In this document: positions 11,367 to 19,601 of the stretch, piece by piece
Layout of the letters: the number at the start of each line of letters is the position of its first letter
How positions within the stretch are numbered: the stretch's first letter is position 1
NCBI RefSeq assembly: GCF_040605635.1
Contig: NZ_JBEXDG010000051.1
Location: 1 to 64,000, forward strand
Source of the DNA: Dactylosporangium sp040605635
GTDB taxonomy: Bacteria > Actinomycetota > Actinomycetes > Mycobacteriales > Micromonosporaceae
Length of the DNA: 64,000 nt
Direction of reading: 5' to 3'
Translations under genes and position numbers: made by a program
The notes under the pieces: model-generated
Seen by the model: only the letters and a program-made list of their open reading frames with translations
Database searches by the model: none
What the model was told of the DNA's origin: nothing

Positions 11367-12086
11367 GTGGGGCTGCGGGTGGTGCAGGTGAATCTGAAGG
11401 CCCGGGACGACGTGGCGCTGGGCCGGTTCTGGGCGGCGGCGCTCGGGTGGGTCGCCAGGAGCGGGGGACACGGCGCGACCAGCGCCGCACCCGCGGGGTT
11501 CGTCTGGACGGAGCCCGGTGCGCCCGTCGTGGTGGATGTGATCGCCGTCCCGGACCCGGCAACCGTCGAGGCCCGCGCGCACCTCGAGCTCGCCACGACG
11601 TCGAGGGCGCATCACGCGGAGCTGGTCACGAGTCTGCGGGAGCTCGGCGCGACGCCCGCGGAGGGGCAGGGCACGGTCCTTGCGGACCCGGAGGGCAACG
11701 TGTTCTGTGTCCGGGAGCCCCAGGAGTGGGACGGCGGGCCGATCGCCGCCGTGGTCGTCGACTGCGCCGATCCGCAAGCCATGGCCCGGTTCTGGGGCGA
11801 GGCACTGGACTGGACCGTGCACGAGGCGTCCGGCGGCCACACTGTGCTGCGCGCCGCAGGAGGGCCGGGTCTGGAGTTCGTCCGCACCCCGCACCTGCGC
11901 ACGACCCGGCACCGGGCGCATCTCGACGTGGTCCCGTCCCATGGCGGCGACCAGGCGGCACAGGTCGCGAGGCTGCGGGAGCGAGGTGCGACGCTCGTCG
12001 ACGTCGGTCAGGGCCCCGACGTCTCGTGGACCGTCCTGGCGGACCCTGAGGGCAACGCGTTCTGCGTCCTCGCCCCCGGGCCGTGA
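11367..12086 (+). CDS. Two-module VOC (glyoxalase-like) protein
   Basis: A 239-residue protein made of two repeated glyoxalase-like modules. The first begins VVQVNLKARDDVALGRFWAAALGW and ends VLADPEGNVFCV; the second begins AAVVVDCADPQAMARFWGEALDW and ends VLADPEGNAFCVLAP. Both have the Phe-Trp...Ala-Leu and DPEGN-x-FC signatures of the actinobacterial glyoxalase-like family, whose members bind small ligands or modify drugs. I chose the GTG at 11367, with AGGG eight bases upstream; GTGs at 11358 and 11343 are alternatives. The substrate is unknown. Confidence 0.85.
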   Translation: MGLRVVQVNLKARDDVALGRFWAAALGWVARSGGHGATSAAPAGFVWTEPGAPVVVDVIAVPDPATVEARAHLELATTSRAHHAELVTSLRELGATPAEGQGTVLADPEGNVFCVREPQEWDGGPIAAVVVDCADPQAMARFWGEALDWTVHEASGGHTVLRAAGGPGLEFVRTPHLRTTRHRAHLDVVPSHGGDQAAQVARLRERGATLVDVGQGPDVSWTVLADPEGNAFCVLAPGP

Positions 12087-12113
12087 CGCGCCGGGGGCGG
12101 GGGACGACCGTGG

Positions 12114-13907
12114 TCAGATCTTGCCGAAGATGGCGGTGAGCAGGACCTCGTTGATGTCGAACGCGGTCTTCGACGTGTACAGGGCGCCGCCGCTGACGCG
12201 GGAGATCTCCTGCAGCGACGCGAAGTCGGCGTCGTTGCCGTAGCCGACGGTCACGATCGGGACCCGTTTGTCGCTGGTGGCGTTCGCCTCCAGCTTGGGC
12301 CGCAGCTGGTCCAGGGTGAGGCCGCCGGTCGGGTCGTCGTTCTTGCCGTCGGTCATGAGGACGACGAGGTTCGTGGCGCCGGGTTTGTACGCGTCGACGA
12401 CGGCCTGCTGGGCGGCGGCCGCAGTGTCGTACAGGCCGGTGTCGCCGACGGGAGCGAGCTTGTCGATGGCCGCGACCAGCTGGTCGCGGCGGGGTTTGCC
12501 GTTGAGCTGGTCGGCGACCCGGCCGATCGGGATGAGCTGCTTGTAGTCCTGCTGGCCGTTCTGCCGGGTGGAGAACACCCACAGGCCGGCGTCGACGTCG
12601 CCGTCGAAGAGCTGGACGGCCTCGCGGGCGGCGTCCTTGGCCAGCTGCATGCGGTTGCGGCCGGTGCCGGGGACCGGCTCGGCCATGGAGCCGGAGATGT
12701 CCAGGACGAGCAGGAGGTTGGTGGGGCGGGTCAGGGCCGTCCACGAGTCCATCGACTGTTTCACCGACTCGGGCAGCAGCACCGCCCGCGGCACGGTTTT
12801 GATCTTCGCGCTGAACGCGGTGTTGCCGGTGAGGGCGGCGCCCGCGTCGCGGTTCGGGTCGCGGAACCCGGCGTCGAGGAACACCTTGCGGCCCTCGGCG
12901 CCGCGCAGGTACGCCAGGAAGCTCCGCGCGACGTCCTGTTTGTCCTTCTCGGCCCAGGGTGCGTCGAGGATGAGGTACGGGTTGTCGGCGTCGGCGCTGC
13001 CGTTGGACGGGTACACCGCGACCAGCGGCACCTTCGGGTTCGTCTTGTTGTACGCGAGGACGTCCTGCTCGAGGGCGGGGAACGCCGAGATGTACCGCAG
13101 CGCCGCGGCCTCGTCCTGCTTGTCGGCCTTGCCGAGGTCGGTGAGCAGCTGCGCGGTGGTGTCGGTGTAGACGGCGCGCTCCTGCTTGAGCTTGGCGAGG
13201 GTGGCCTGCTCCTCGGCGGTGACCTCGCCGTCGTCGTTGCCGTCGAGGATCGCCATGAGGGCGAGCAGACCGGCGGTCGACTGCAGCGGGTCGCTCATCC
13301 CGAACTTGAACTTGCCCCAGTCGGCCTTGCCGTACTTCGCCCAGCCCTGCGGGTCGGCGGCGACCTTGTTGATGACGTCCTGCCAGGACAGCTCGCCGCC
13401 GGGCCAGCCGAGCGCCTCCGCCATCGGTTTCGGCATCGCGAGGACCGACGGGGTGCGGGCCAGCATCGGCTGCAGGTCGGGCATCATCCGCTCGGCGATC
13501 GCCGCGGTCGACGCCCGGCGCACCCAGGCGGTGGAGTCCGGCACCCACACGTCGGGCGGCGAGCCGGCCTTCGTGTCCCAGTCGGTGCCGAGCGCCTGCG
13601 CCATCGACGCGGTCTGCTGCCCGGTGACGTCGACGCGGGCGCAACGCCCCGCGACGGTCGGGTTGCTGTCGGTCCACGATTTGGCGAGGGACTGCAGCAG
13701 CGGTGCGGTGCTCGGCGACGCGACGACCTTCGCGGTGATCGTGCCGTTACAGGACGCTGCGGCGAGCTGGGTGACGCCGTAGGCGGCGCCGCCGCCGACG
13801 AGCACGACGACGACCGCGCCGATGATCATCGATAGGCGCCGTGATCTGCGCTGAGCTGGGCTCTTGCGGTGTGACCGCACGTCCGCCCTGTCGGCCTGGT
13901 AGGCCAT
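12114..13907 (-). CDS. Membrane-anchored substrate-binding / von Willebrand factor A domain protein
   Basis: A 597-residue protein. A basic N-terminus precedes one membrane segment (about 27-47). An extracytoplasmic solute-binding-like domain follows (about 55-370, starting ITAKVVASPSTAPLLQSLAKSW), then a VWA domain with a full MIDAS motif (DISGSM at 404-409, later a conserved Thr and the MTDGKNDD segment). Within the binding domain, residues 222-233 read DGNDDGEVTAEE, which satisfies the EF-hand calcium-loop pattern. The ATG has GGAGG seven bases upstream. The architecture suggests an extracellular, metal-dependent binding or adhesion role; no permease genes are nearby. It is divergent from def. 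Confidence 0.88.
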   Translation of the reverse strand: MAYQADRADVRSHRKSPAQRRSRRLSMIIGAVVVVLVGGGAAYGVTQLAAASCNGTITAKVVASPSTAPLLQSLAKSWTDSNPTVAGRCARVDVTGQQTASMAQALGTDWDTKAGSPPDVWVPDSTAWVRRASTAAIAERMMPDLQPMLARTPSVLAMPKPMAEALGWPGGELSWQDVINKVAADPQGWAKYGKADWGKFKFGMSDPLQSTAGLLALMAILDGNDDGEVTAEEQATLAKLKQERAVYTDTTAQLLTDLGKADKQDEAAALRYISAFPALEQDVLAYNKTNPKVPLVAVYPSNGSADADNPYLILDAPWAEKDKQDVARSFLAYLRGAEGRKVFLDAGFRDPNRDAGAALTGNTAFSAKIKTVPRAVLLPESVKQSMDSWTALTRPTNLLLVLDISGSMAEPVPGTGRNRMQLAKDAAREAVQLFDGDVDAGLWVFSTRQNGQQDYKQLIPIGRVADQLNGKPRRDQLVAAIDKLAPVGDTGLYDTAAAAQQAVVDAYKPGATNLVVLMTDGKNDDPTGGLTLDQLRPKLEANATSDKRVPIVTVGYGNDADFASLQEISRVSGGALYTSKTAFDINEVLLTAIFGKI

Positions 13908-13992
13908 GGGTGTGCCTCCGGGGGTGGGAAGTCGGCACAGTTTAGGCCCTCGTCAACGGTCGTTAACTCCGGCCCGAAGTAGCCTGTGACGT

Positions 13993-14487
13993 GTGACGAT
14001 CCGACCCATCCGCGTGCTCGGCGACCCGGTCCTGCGGACCCCTTGTGAGACCGTGACCACGTTCGATGCCGAGCTGCGGGCGCTGGTCCGCGACCTGCTG
14101 GACACCGTGACCGGCGAGCCGGGCCGCGCCGGCGTCGCCGCGCCGCAGATCGGGGTCGGGCTGCGGGTGTTCTCGTACGCGGCGGGCAAGCAGGTCGGTT
14201 ACCTGATCAACCCGACGATCACGGCCGTGGACGGGCTGCAGGACGGCGAGGAGGGCTGCCTGTCCATCCCGGGCCTGTGGTTCCCGACGCCGCGGGCGAT
14301 GCACGCGACCGCGGAGGGCGTCGACGAGCACGGCGAGCCGGTCACGGTGTCCGGCAGCGGGCTGCTCGCCCGGGCGTTGCAGCACGAGACGCACCACCTC
14401 GACGGCACCCTCTACGTCGACACGCTCAAGGGCGACACCCGCCGCCAGGCGCTGCGCGCGGTCAGGTCGCAGTTCACACGATCATGA
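13993..14487 (+). CDS. def: Peptide deformylase
   Basis: A 164-residue metallo-hydrolase that removes the N-formyl group from nascent proteins. Motif 1 reads GVAAPQIG, motif 2 EGCLSIPG (the metal-binding Cys) and motif 3 QHETHHLDG. The last motif departs from the usual HExDH in that His replaces the Asp; the catalytic Glu and both metal His are kept. The start is GTG at 13993. It is a short, probably accessory deformylase. Its 3' end overlaps the convergent decarboxylase gene by 14 bases. Confidence 0.92.
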   Translation: MTIRPIRVLGDPVLRTPCETVTTFDAELRALVRDLLDTVTGEPGRAGVAAPQIGVGLRVFSYAAGKQVGYLINPTITAVDGLQDGEEGCLSIPGLWFPTPRAMHATAEGVDEHGEPVTVSGSGLLARALQHETHHLDGTLYVDTLKGDTRRQALRAVRSQFTRS

Positions 14488-15598
14488 ACTGGGGGTGGGT
14501 GTGCCGCAGGAAGTCGTGGTGCGCCACCTCCCACCCGTAGGCTCCGGTGTTCGCGAAGACCAGCACGTCGCCGGCCCGCACCGACGCGACCGCCGCGTCC
14601 CGGGCGAGGACGTCCCGCGGGTTGCACTGCTCCCCGGCGACGTCGACCGTCGCGCCGGTGACCCCCGGCCGGTCGAACGGGTAGGGCCACGCGTCGACGG
14701 GCAGGACCGTGAACGGGTGGCTGTAGCCCCACGACGCGGGCAGCCGGAAGTGGTGGGTGCCGCCGCGGACGACGACGAACCAGCGGCCGTGGGTCCGCTT
14801 CACGTCGATGACCTCGGTGGCGTACCAGCCCGCGGTCGCCGCCACGAACCGGCCCGGCTCCACGACGAGCGTCGCTCCGGCGAGGTCGAGATCCCGCAGG
14901 CCGGCGGCGAACACGTCCAGGTCGAAGCGGCCGTCGCCGGCGATGTCGACCCCGAACCCGCCGCCGACGTTGATGATCGGCGCCGGCACGTCCCACCTGG
15001 CGGCGGCGTCCAGGGCCCACGCGACGGCGTCACGGATGAACGCGGCGTGCGCGGCCGCGTCGAGATTGTTGGACACCGCGTGCAGATGGAACCCCACGAC
15101 GTCGCCGGCGATGCCGAACGCCGCCGGCAGGGCGGACTCGTCGAGGCCGAACGCGGTCGGGACACCCGCCATCGCGTGCGTCCCCGGCAGCGCCGGATGG
15201 GTCCGGTTGACCCGCAGGCAGACCTTCGGCTGCCCGTACACCAGGAGCCGCCGCAACTCGTGCAGACTCTCGACATTCACGACGGCCCCCGCGGCGACGG
15301 CGGCGCGCAGGTCAGCGTCGGTCTTCGCCGGACCGCTGAACAGGACGAACGGCTCACCGGCCACGGCTGCGAGCTCGCCACCCGACGCCACCTCGAAGCC
15401 GTCCACATGGCCGCGCAGCGCGTCGATCACCCGGTCGTCGCCGTTGGCCTTCATCGCGTACGCGACTTTCGTGCCCGGCGGCAGCGCCGCCCGCAACGCA
15501 TCGACGTTCGCCCGCAGCGTCGCGCGGTCGTACACGTACACGCAGACGGGACGGTCAGCGGCGATTATGGCGGCCGCCACGTCCGGGGGAACCACCAT
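14474..15598 (-). CDS. PLP-dependent decarboxylase, diaminopimelate/ornithine type III fold
   Basis: A 374-residue alanine-racemase-fold decarboxylase. The PLP Lys lies in VAYAMKANGD, the glycine-rich phosphate loop is NVGGGFGVD, EPGRF is present, and the C-terminal active-site Cys is in GEQCNPRDVLARD. I start at the ATG at 15598, giving MVVPPDVAAAI. It is divergent by 37 bases from one IucA/IucC-type synthetase gene, and a second lies just beyond, so it most probably decarboxylates an amino-acid building block or intermediate of a hydroxycarboxylate siderophore, as SbnH does in staphyloferrin B. That role is inferred from the neighbours. Confidence 0.9.
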   Translation of the reverse strand: MVVPPDVAAAIIAADRPVCVYVYDRATLRANVDALRAALPPGTKVAYAMKANGDDRVIDALRGHVDGFEVASGGELAAVAGEPFVLFSGPAKTDADLRAAVAAGAVVNVESLHELRRLLVYGQPKVCLRVNRTHPALPGTHAMAGVPTAFGLDESALPAAFGIAGDVVGFHLHAVSNNLDAAAHAAFIRDAVAWALDAAARWDVPAPIINVGGGFGVDIAGDGRFDLDVFAAGLRDLDLAGATLVVEPGRFVAATAGWYATEVIDVKRTHGRWFVVVRGGTHHFRLPASWGYSHPFTVLPVDAWPYPFDRPGVTGATVDVAGEQCNPRDVLARDAAVASVRAGDVLVFANTGAYGWEVAHHDFLRHTHPQFMIV

Positions 15599-15635
15599 CC
15601 GACTCCGCTCCCATGCACCGGTAGGCTTGCTGGCG

Positions 15636-16823
15636 ATGCAGCTCGACTCCTCTGACCCGATCGCCCTGTGGCAGTACGCGGAACGGTATCTCGGTGTCGG
15701 GACCCGCACCTACAGCCCCTACGCCGGCGACCTCGACATCGACGACGTCTACCATCCGCAGCTCGGCGCGCCGTCGTTCCAGCTGCCGACGTTCCAGGTC
15801 CCAGGCGCGGTCCACGTCACCGCATCGGCCGTCGATTCGCCGTTGCCGCCACTGTACGAGGGGCTGCTGCCCGTCCACCCGAACGCGCTGGACGCCCCGG
15901 ACCTCATCGGCCGCTCGGTCCTGTCGTCCTCAGCGCCCGGTCCCGTGCTCACGGCGGTCCCGTCCGCGAACGCCCGCACGGTCTTCGTCACCGCGATCGA
16001 CGGTGCCCCGGTCGAGCCGCACTTCGTGAAGCTGCACTACCCGCGGCGCCTGTCCCGCTTCACCCGCCGGCTGCGCCGGCCCGTCATCGAGCTGCAGCTG
16101 TGGGTGTCCGACGAGCTCGTCCGCATCGGCGCCCCGGTCCTGCCGGAGGTCGGCGGCGGCTGGTTCGGCGACCTCGTCGAGGACTCGTGGGGCTTCCTGC
16201 TGCGCGCCGCCCGGCCCCTCGCCCCGGCCCTGTCGTGGACGGTGCCGCTGTTCGCCCTGTATGGCCGCGACCTGCACCACCCGTCGGACCCGACGCTCCT
16301 GGAGCAGCTCGTCGCCGCCTTCGACGAGGACCCGGCGGCATTCGTCGCGGACCGGATCATCGTGCCGATGGTCCGCCTGTGGGCGTCCGTGGCCCGCGGC
16401 ACCGGCTGCCCCCTGGAGACCCACGGGCAGAACACGCTGTTCGCGTTCGACGTCGCCCGCCGCGAGACCCGCATCCTCTACCGTGACTGCGCCATCTACG
16501 TCGACGCCGCCCTGCGCGCCCGCGTCGGCCTCACCGGTGCGCTGCCCCCGACGAACGTCATCCCCCGCGACGTGCCGATGGCCGCCGACGAGGTGTTCAG
16601 CCTGACGTACGACAGCTTCATGGGCCACCACGCCCTGTCCTACGTCGCGGCGCTCGCATCCGAGCGGTTCGGTGTGCGTCCCGCGAGGCTGCACGCCGCG
16701 GCCAGGGCGGCGTTCACCGCCCAGGACCTCCTGCCGGAGACCGTCTTCTACTACGACAACGTCCTGTACGACAACGGCGACTGGAAACTCGTCGACACCG
16801 GCCAGACCCCCGACTGGCGCTGA
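15636..16823 (+). CDS. IucA/IucC-family NIS siderophore synthetase, short form
   Basis: A 395-residue ATP-dependent condensing enzyme of the NRPS-independent siderophore (NIS) type. The hallmark ETHGQNTLFAFD motif and a following arginine-rich ILYRDC segment are present, and the central LLPVHPNALD corresponds to the usual LPVHPWQ. Family members normally have 550-600 residues, and here about 150-180 residues of the N-terminal domain appear to be missing. ATP-binding residues in KLHYPRRLSRFTRR differ from the canonical set. It may still be active or act with the second synthetase encoded at 17313-18785. A shared 37-base gap with the decarboxylase probably holds both promoters. Confidence 0.8.
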   Translation: MQLDSSDPIALWQYAERYLGVGTRTYSPYAGDLDIDDVYHPQLGAPSFQLPTFQVPGAVHVTASAVDSPLPPLYEGLLPVHPNALDAPDLIGRSVLSSSAPGPVLTAVPSANARTVFVTAIDGAPVEPHFVKLHYPRRLSRFTRRLRRPVIELQLWVSDELVRIGAPVLPEVGGGWFGDLVEDSWGFLLRAARPLAPALSWTVPLFALYGRDLHHPSDPTLLEQLVAAFDEDPAAFVADRIIVPMVRLWASVARGTGCPLETHGQNTLFAFDVARRETRILYRDCAIYVDAALRARVGLTGALPPTNVIPRDVPMAADEVFSLTYDSFMGHHALSYVAALASERFGVRPARLHAAARAAFTAQDLLPETVFYYDNVLYDNGDWKLVDTGQTPDWR

Positions 16824-16852
16824 GGATCCACGGGTGTCGCCGGCGGCGAGGG

Positions 16853-17160
16853 TCAGCTGTAGACGACCGTGACGTGTCGCAGGACGACGCCGATCTCCGG
16901 CGTGCCGTCGTTCGCGCCGTGGCCGGGGGTGACGCCCCCGGCGGCGACCTTGTCGACGATGTCCATGCCGTTGAGGACGATCCCGATCAGGGTGGAGTCG
17001 GCGGGGATGAGCGGGTTGTCGGCGTAGTCGATGAAGAACTGGCTGCCGCTGGTGCCCGGGTCCTGGGTGCGGGCCACGGCGACCGTGTCGCGGAGATAGC
17101 CGGCCCTGGGTCCGAGGTTCTCCTCCGCGTACCGGTATGCCCGGTATGTGCGGATTACAT
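16853..17160 (-). pseudogene. Cyclophilin (peptidyl-prolyl isomerase) 3' remnant
   Basis: The minus strand encodes AEENLGPRAGYLRDTVAMARTQDPGTSGSQFFIDYADNP in segments, clearly the C-terminal half of a cyclophilin (active-site TVAMAR and GSQFFI). It ends in a normal stop at 16853. Upstream, the frame has no start codon, the N-terminal half (FHRVIPGFMxQGGD) is absent and an in-frame TGA is met near 17200. A 14-base repeat of the form CATACCGG...CATACCGG lies at the break. The remnant sits between the two siderophore synthetase genes. A short ATG at 17075 could start a 74-residue product, but it would lack much of the fold. Confidence 0.75.
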
Positions 17161-17312
17161 CGGCTTGATGGTGGCGTCCCAGTGCGTCATCTGTGCGTCA
17201 CAGCGTCTCGATCGGGGGCCGGCAGCTCGTCGATGTCGTTGACGCGGACGGTGCGCACCGGGGTGGACGTCGGCCGGATCCGTCGTCCGAGGCAGGTCAC
17301 CCAGCCCGGCGG

Positions 17313-18785
17313 TCAGCGCAGGGGGTTGGGGATGTGGCACCACAGGTCCTGGAGGGGGTCGTCGGCGAGGCGCATGGCGGTGGTGGCTTTCAGGGGCCAG
17401 GTGTCGGCGAGGCAGGCCTTGCGGTCGTCGGTGTCGATGACGGTGTCGCGGATGGTCCGGGCGACGACGTCCCACGCCGCACCTGCGTGCCGGTCCCCGT
17501 GGTGGACGGCGAGGGAGTGGACGAGTTCGGTGAGGACGGTGGACAGGGCGGCGGCGAAGAGTTTCGTGCGGAGCTCGTCCTCGTCGTCGGTGGGCAGGGC
17601 GCCGATCAGCGGTGGTGGTTCGACGCCGGCGCGGACGAGGCGGCGGGGGTGGACGTGGAGCCCGCCGAGGTCGCGATACCAGATCGTGGCCGGCCGCCCG
17701 TCGCGGAGCTCGACGAGCGTGTTCTGCCCGTGGGCCTCGAGGGCGACACCGTCGCGGAGCAGGTCGAACAGTGGCGGCAGCAGCAGCCGGACGAGGTGGG
17801 TGAAGAAGGCGGGGGTGAGCAGGTCGGGGCGGTGCGGCAGGACGGCGAGCGGCATCACGACCGCGCCGGGTGGGGGTGCCTGCCGCCAGACGGCGCCGAG
17901 GGCGCGTTGCGGGTCGCCGTGGTCGTCGAGGACGGTCGCGGCGGTGGTCTCGCGCAGGACGCGCAGGCCGGTGGTGCGGGCGGCGAGGGCGGCGACGAGG
18001 TCGGAGGCCAGCGGGCCGTTGTGCACGGCGGCCGCTGAGAGGGTCCGCACGGCGCTGGTCATCTGCACCTCGACGGCGGTCTTGAGGTGCTCGCCGGGGG
18101 TGTCGAGCGGGGCCAGGGTCCGCAGCGACATGAGCGGCCGGGCGGGCAGGTCCTGTCCGGTGTCGCGGACGAGCCCGGTGGCCAGGGCCCGCTCGAGCTG
18201 CCACGGGTGCACGGGCAGCAGCGGCGGCCGCCGGACGCCGCCGGTGCGCCACCTGTCCGGGGCGACCTCGACGAGGCGGAGCCGGACCGTCGCACGGTGC
18301 TCCGGCGCATACGCCAGGACGTCGGTGGTGCTCATCCCGATTCTGGTGCGGCAGCACGGATGCAGCGGATGCCCATCCACAATGGACTGCTCGACCGCGG
18401 CAAGATCATCGTCGCGCACGCCGGCGCCGGCGCCGGCGGCCAGGCCCAGGGCGAGGTTGGCCACGCTGTTGTCCAGCTCCCGGACCAGCCGGTCAGCGTG
18501 CCCCGCGGGGCGCAGTGACCCGATGAGCCGGGCGGGATGCGTGAACCCCACGCCGTCGGCGACCACTTCGGCGGGCACAGGATCGTGCAGCAGCGGCGGC
18601 GGCGAACCGAGACGCTCCGAGGCGACCAGGCCTTCCCGCCACAAGGCCCCCCACAGCCGGCGCATGACGCCGGCGCGGGCCGCGGGAAGCGCCTCGACAT
18701 AAGCGCCGGCCAGGTCGGGGCGGTGTTGCCGGAGTGCGTGCAGGGTCGTCGTCTCGTCTGGTGCCACCAGCGGTTCCACCATCAA
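17313..18785 (-). CDS. IucA/IucC-family NIS siderophore synthetase
   Basis: A 490-residue siderophore synthetase that adenylates a carboxylate (such as citrate) and joins it to an amine or alcohol. LLPVHPWQLER, then SLRTLAPLD and HLKTAVEVQMTSAVR (ATP-binding region), EAHGQNTLVEL and IWYRDLGG are all in the expected order. The C-terminal part resembles the ferric-reductase-like (FhuF) tail of the family. It starts with ATG ATG; two bases upstream a palindrome begins, so the mRNA may be nearly leaderless. The long 5' region carries two hairpins and the 23-base motif. With the decarboxylase and the short synthetase it forms a siderophore locus; no exporter or receptor genes are in view. Confidence 0.92.
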   Translation of the reverse strand: MMVEPLVAPDETTTLHALRQHRPDLAGAYVEALPAARAGVMRRLWGALWREGLVASERLGSPPPLLHDPVPAEVVADGVGFTHPARLIGSLRPAGHADRLVRELDNSVANLALGLAAGAGAGVRDDDLAAVEQSIVDGHPLHPCCRTRIGMSTTDVLAYAPEHRATVRLRLVEVAPDRWRTGGVRRPPLLPVHPWQLERALATGLVRDTGQDLPARPLMSLRTLAPLDTPGEHLKTAVEVQMTSAVRTLSAAAVHNGPLASDLVAALAARTTGLRVLRETTAATVLDDHGDPQRALGAVWRQAPPPGAVVMPLAVLPHRPDLLTPAFFTHLVRLLLPPLFDLLRDGVALEAHGQNTLVELRDGRPATIWYRDLGGLHVHPRRLVRAGVEPPPLIGALPTDDEDELRTKLFAAALSTVLTELVHSLAVHHGDRHAGAAWDVVARTIRDTVIDTDDRKACLADTWPLKATTAMRLADDPLQDLWCHIPNPLR

Positions 18786-18787
18786 AT

Positions 18788-18810
18788 CCTAGCATCCTAG
18801 GACGCCCTGG
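18788..18810. promoter_or_regulatory. Copy 2 of the 23-base CCTAGG-centred motif, at the siderophore synthetase start
   Basis: The site (CCTAGCATCCTAGG and onward) contains a 6-4-6 inverted repeat, TCCTAG-CATC-CTAGGA, at 18787-18802, two bases from the start codon of the minus-strand synthetase gene. It matches the copy at 6654-6676 at 20 of 23 positions. Because it overlaps the place where a -10 box or ribosome site would lie, a repressor site is likely; it does not match the DtxR/IdeR iron box well. Confidence 0.5.
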
Positions 18811-18814
18811 ACGA

Positions 18815-18857
18815 TGTGCCTGACGGCACACTTGAAAACCCCTGTCTCCGACAGGGG
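18815..18857 (-). promoter_or_regulatory. Two hairpins in the leader of the siderophore synthetase gene
   Basis: On the minus strand a hairpin CCCCTGTC-GGA-GACAGGGG (18839-18857) is followed directly by TTTTC, the form of an intrinsic terminator, and then by a second hairpin TGTGCC-GTCA-GGCACA (18815-18830). Both lie 30-70 bases before the synthetase start. They may be an attenuator, or the first may end an unseen minus-strand transcript; no upstream minus-strand gene is evident. Confidence 0.45.
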
Positions 18858-19003
18858 AGGGTGGGGCGAAGAGGACGCGTGGGACCCGCGTCCTCCGATC
18901 AGCCGGAGTTCTCGCTGCGTCTACGGGCTGCCCGTTCACCTGCGGAAATGCTGTGATGTACGGGAGGATCAGCGTGGAGCACGGACGCTTCGGGAGGCAC
19001 CAC

Positions 19004-19339
19004 ATGGAGATTCGACAGTTGTCGTCGGCCACGCACGCCGCAGTGCAGAACAAGACGACGAGCGCGCCGGCCGTCGAGCCGGTCGCACCGCCCCCGAAAG
19101 GTGGGCTGCCAGGGTCGCAGCAGGTGCTGAGTCAGCTGACGCCTGGGGATCGCGCGGCGATCTCGGGGCTCACCGGGTATCACCTGTCCCCGACGGGGGC
19201 GGTGACGAACGTCGGCGGGATGCCGCCCTGGTCGTTCATCATGGCGTTCGCCGCGTCGCGCACCGCCGCGCAGCCGGCCGAGGAAGCTGAGGCTTCGAAG
19301 AGCGTGGCCGCCGCCGAGCACGTCGACGTGACGGTGTAG
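19004..19339 (+). CDS. Hypothetical protein (111 aa)
   Basis: I do not recognise this protein. The ATG at 19004 follows GGGAGG with a six-base spacer, which is better than the upstream in-frame ATG at 18953. The product has a Pro/Ala/Thr-rich disordered N-terminal half, a short ordered-looking middle (QVLSQLTPGDRAAISGLTGYHLSPTG) and an Ala-rich C-terminus. There is no signal peptide or membrane segment. It may be a small regulatory or toxin-like protein; nothing beyond coding likelihood can be claimed. Confidence 0.55.
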   Translation: MEIRQLSSATHAAVQNKTTSAPAVEPVAPPPKGGLPGSQQVLSQLTPGDRAAISGLTGYHLSPTGAVTNVGGMPPWSFIMAFAASRTAAQPAEEAEASKSVAAAEHVDVTV

Positions 19340-19507
19340 CTGCGGGTGTGCGTGCCGGGGCGTCGGGCGCGCCGTGTTTCCGGGTGTAGGTGACCTGGTG
19401 GCGACGGTTGGAGACGACTTGGCCGGGGGGGGGGTTGGGCGCGGGTGTGTTTGCCCGGCCCTTACCCCACCCCGCCGGGGGCGCCCCCCCCACTTGTCCC
19501 GGGCCCC

Positions 19508-19527
19508 GCCGACCAGTGCTGGTCGGC
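19508..19527. terminator. Hairpin between the hypothetical gene and the DapA-like gene
   Basis: A perfect inverted repeat GCCGACCAG-TG-CTGGTCGGC lies in the gap 19340-19601. It has no T-run, as is usual in high-GC actinomycetes. The same gap contains G- and C-homopolymer stretches (around 19430 and 19485). Confidence 0.5.
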
Positions 19528-19601
19528 GGCGCCTCTTGCGTGCGGTGGGTGCGCCGGCACGCCGACGGCCTGCGCACCCGGCTCCAGCTTAGGGTTCTGG
19601 T

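Noticed and set aside
17075..17206. MTHWDATIKPM peptide as the true N-terminus of the cyclophilin, joined by a frameshift
   Set aside because: It stops after eleven codons and the middle of the fold is missing in every frame, so a simple frameshift cannot restore the gene.
18787..18802. Iron box (DtxR/IdeR) at the siderophore synthetase start
   Set aside because: The palindrome TCCTAG-CATC-CTAGGA does not fit the TTAGGTTAGSCTAACCTAA pattern in spacing or core, so I list it only as an unassigned palindrome.
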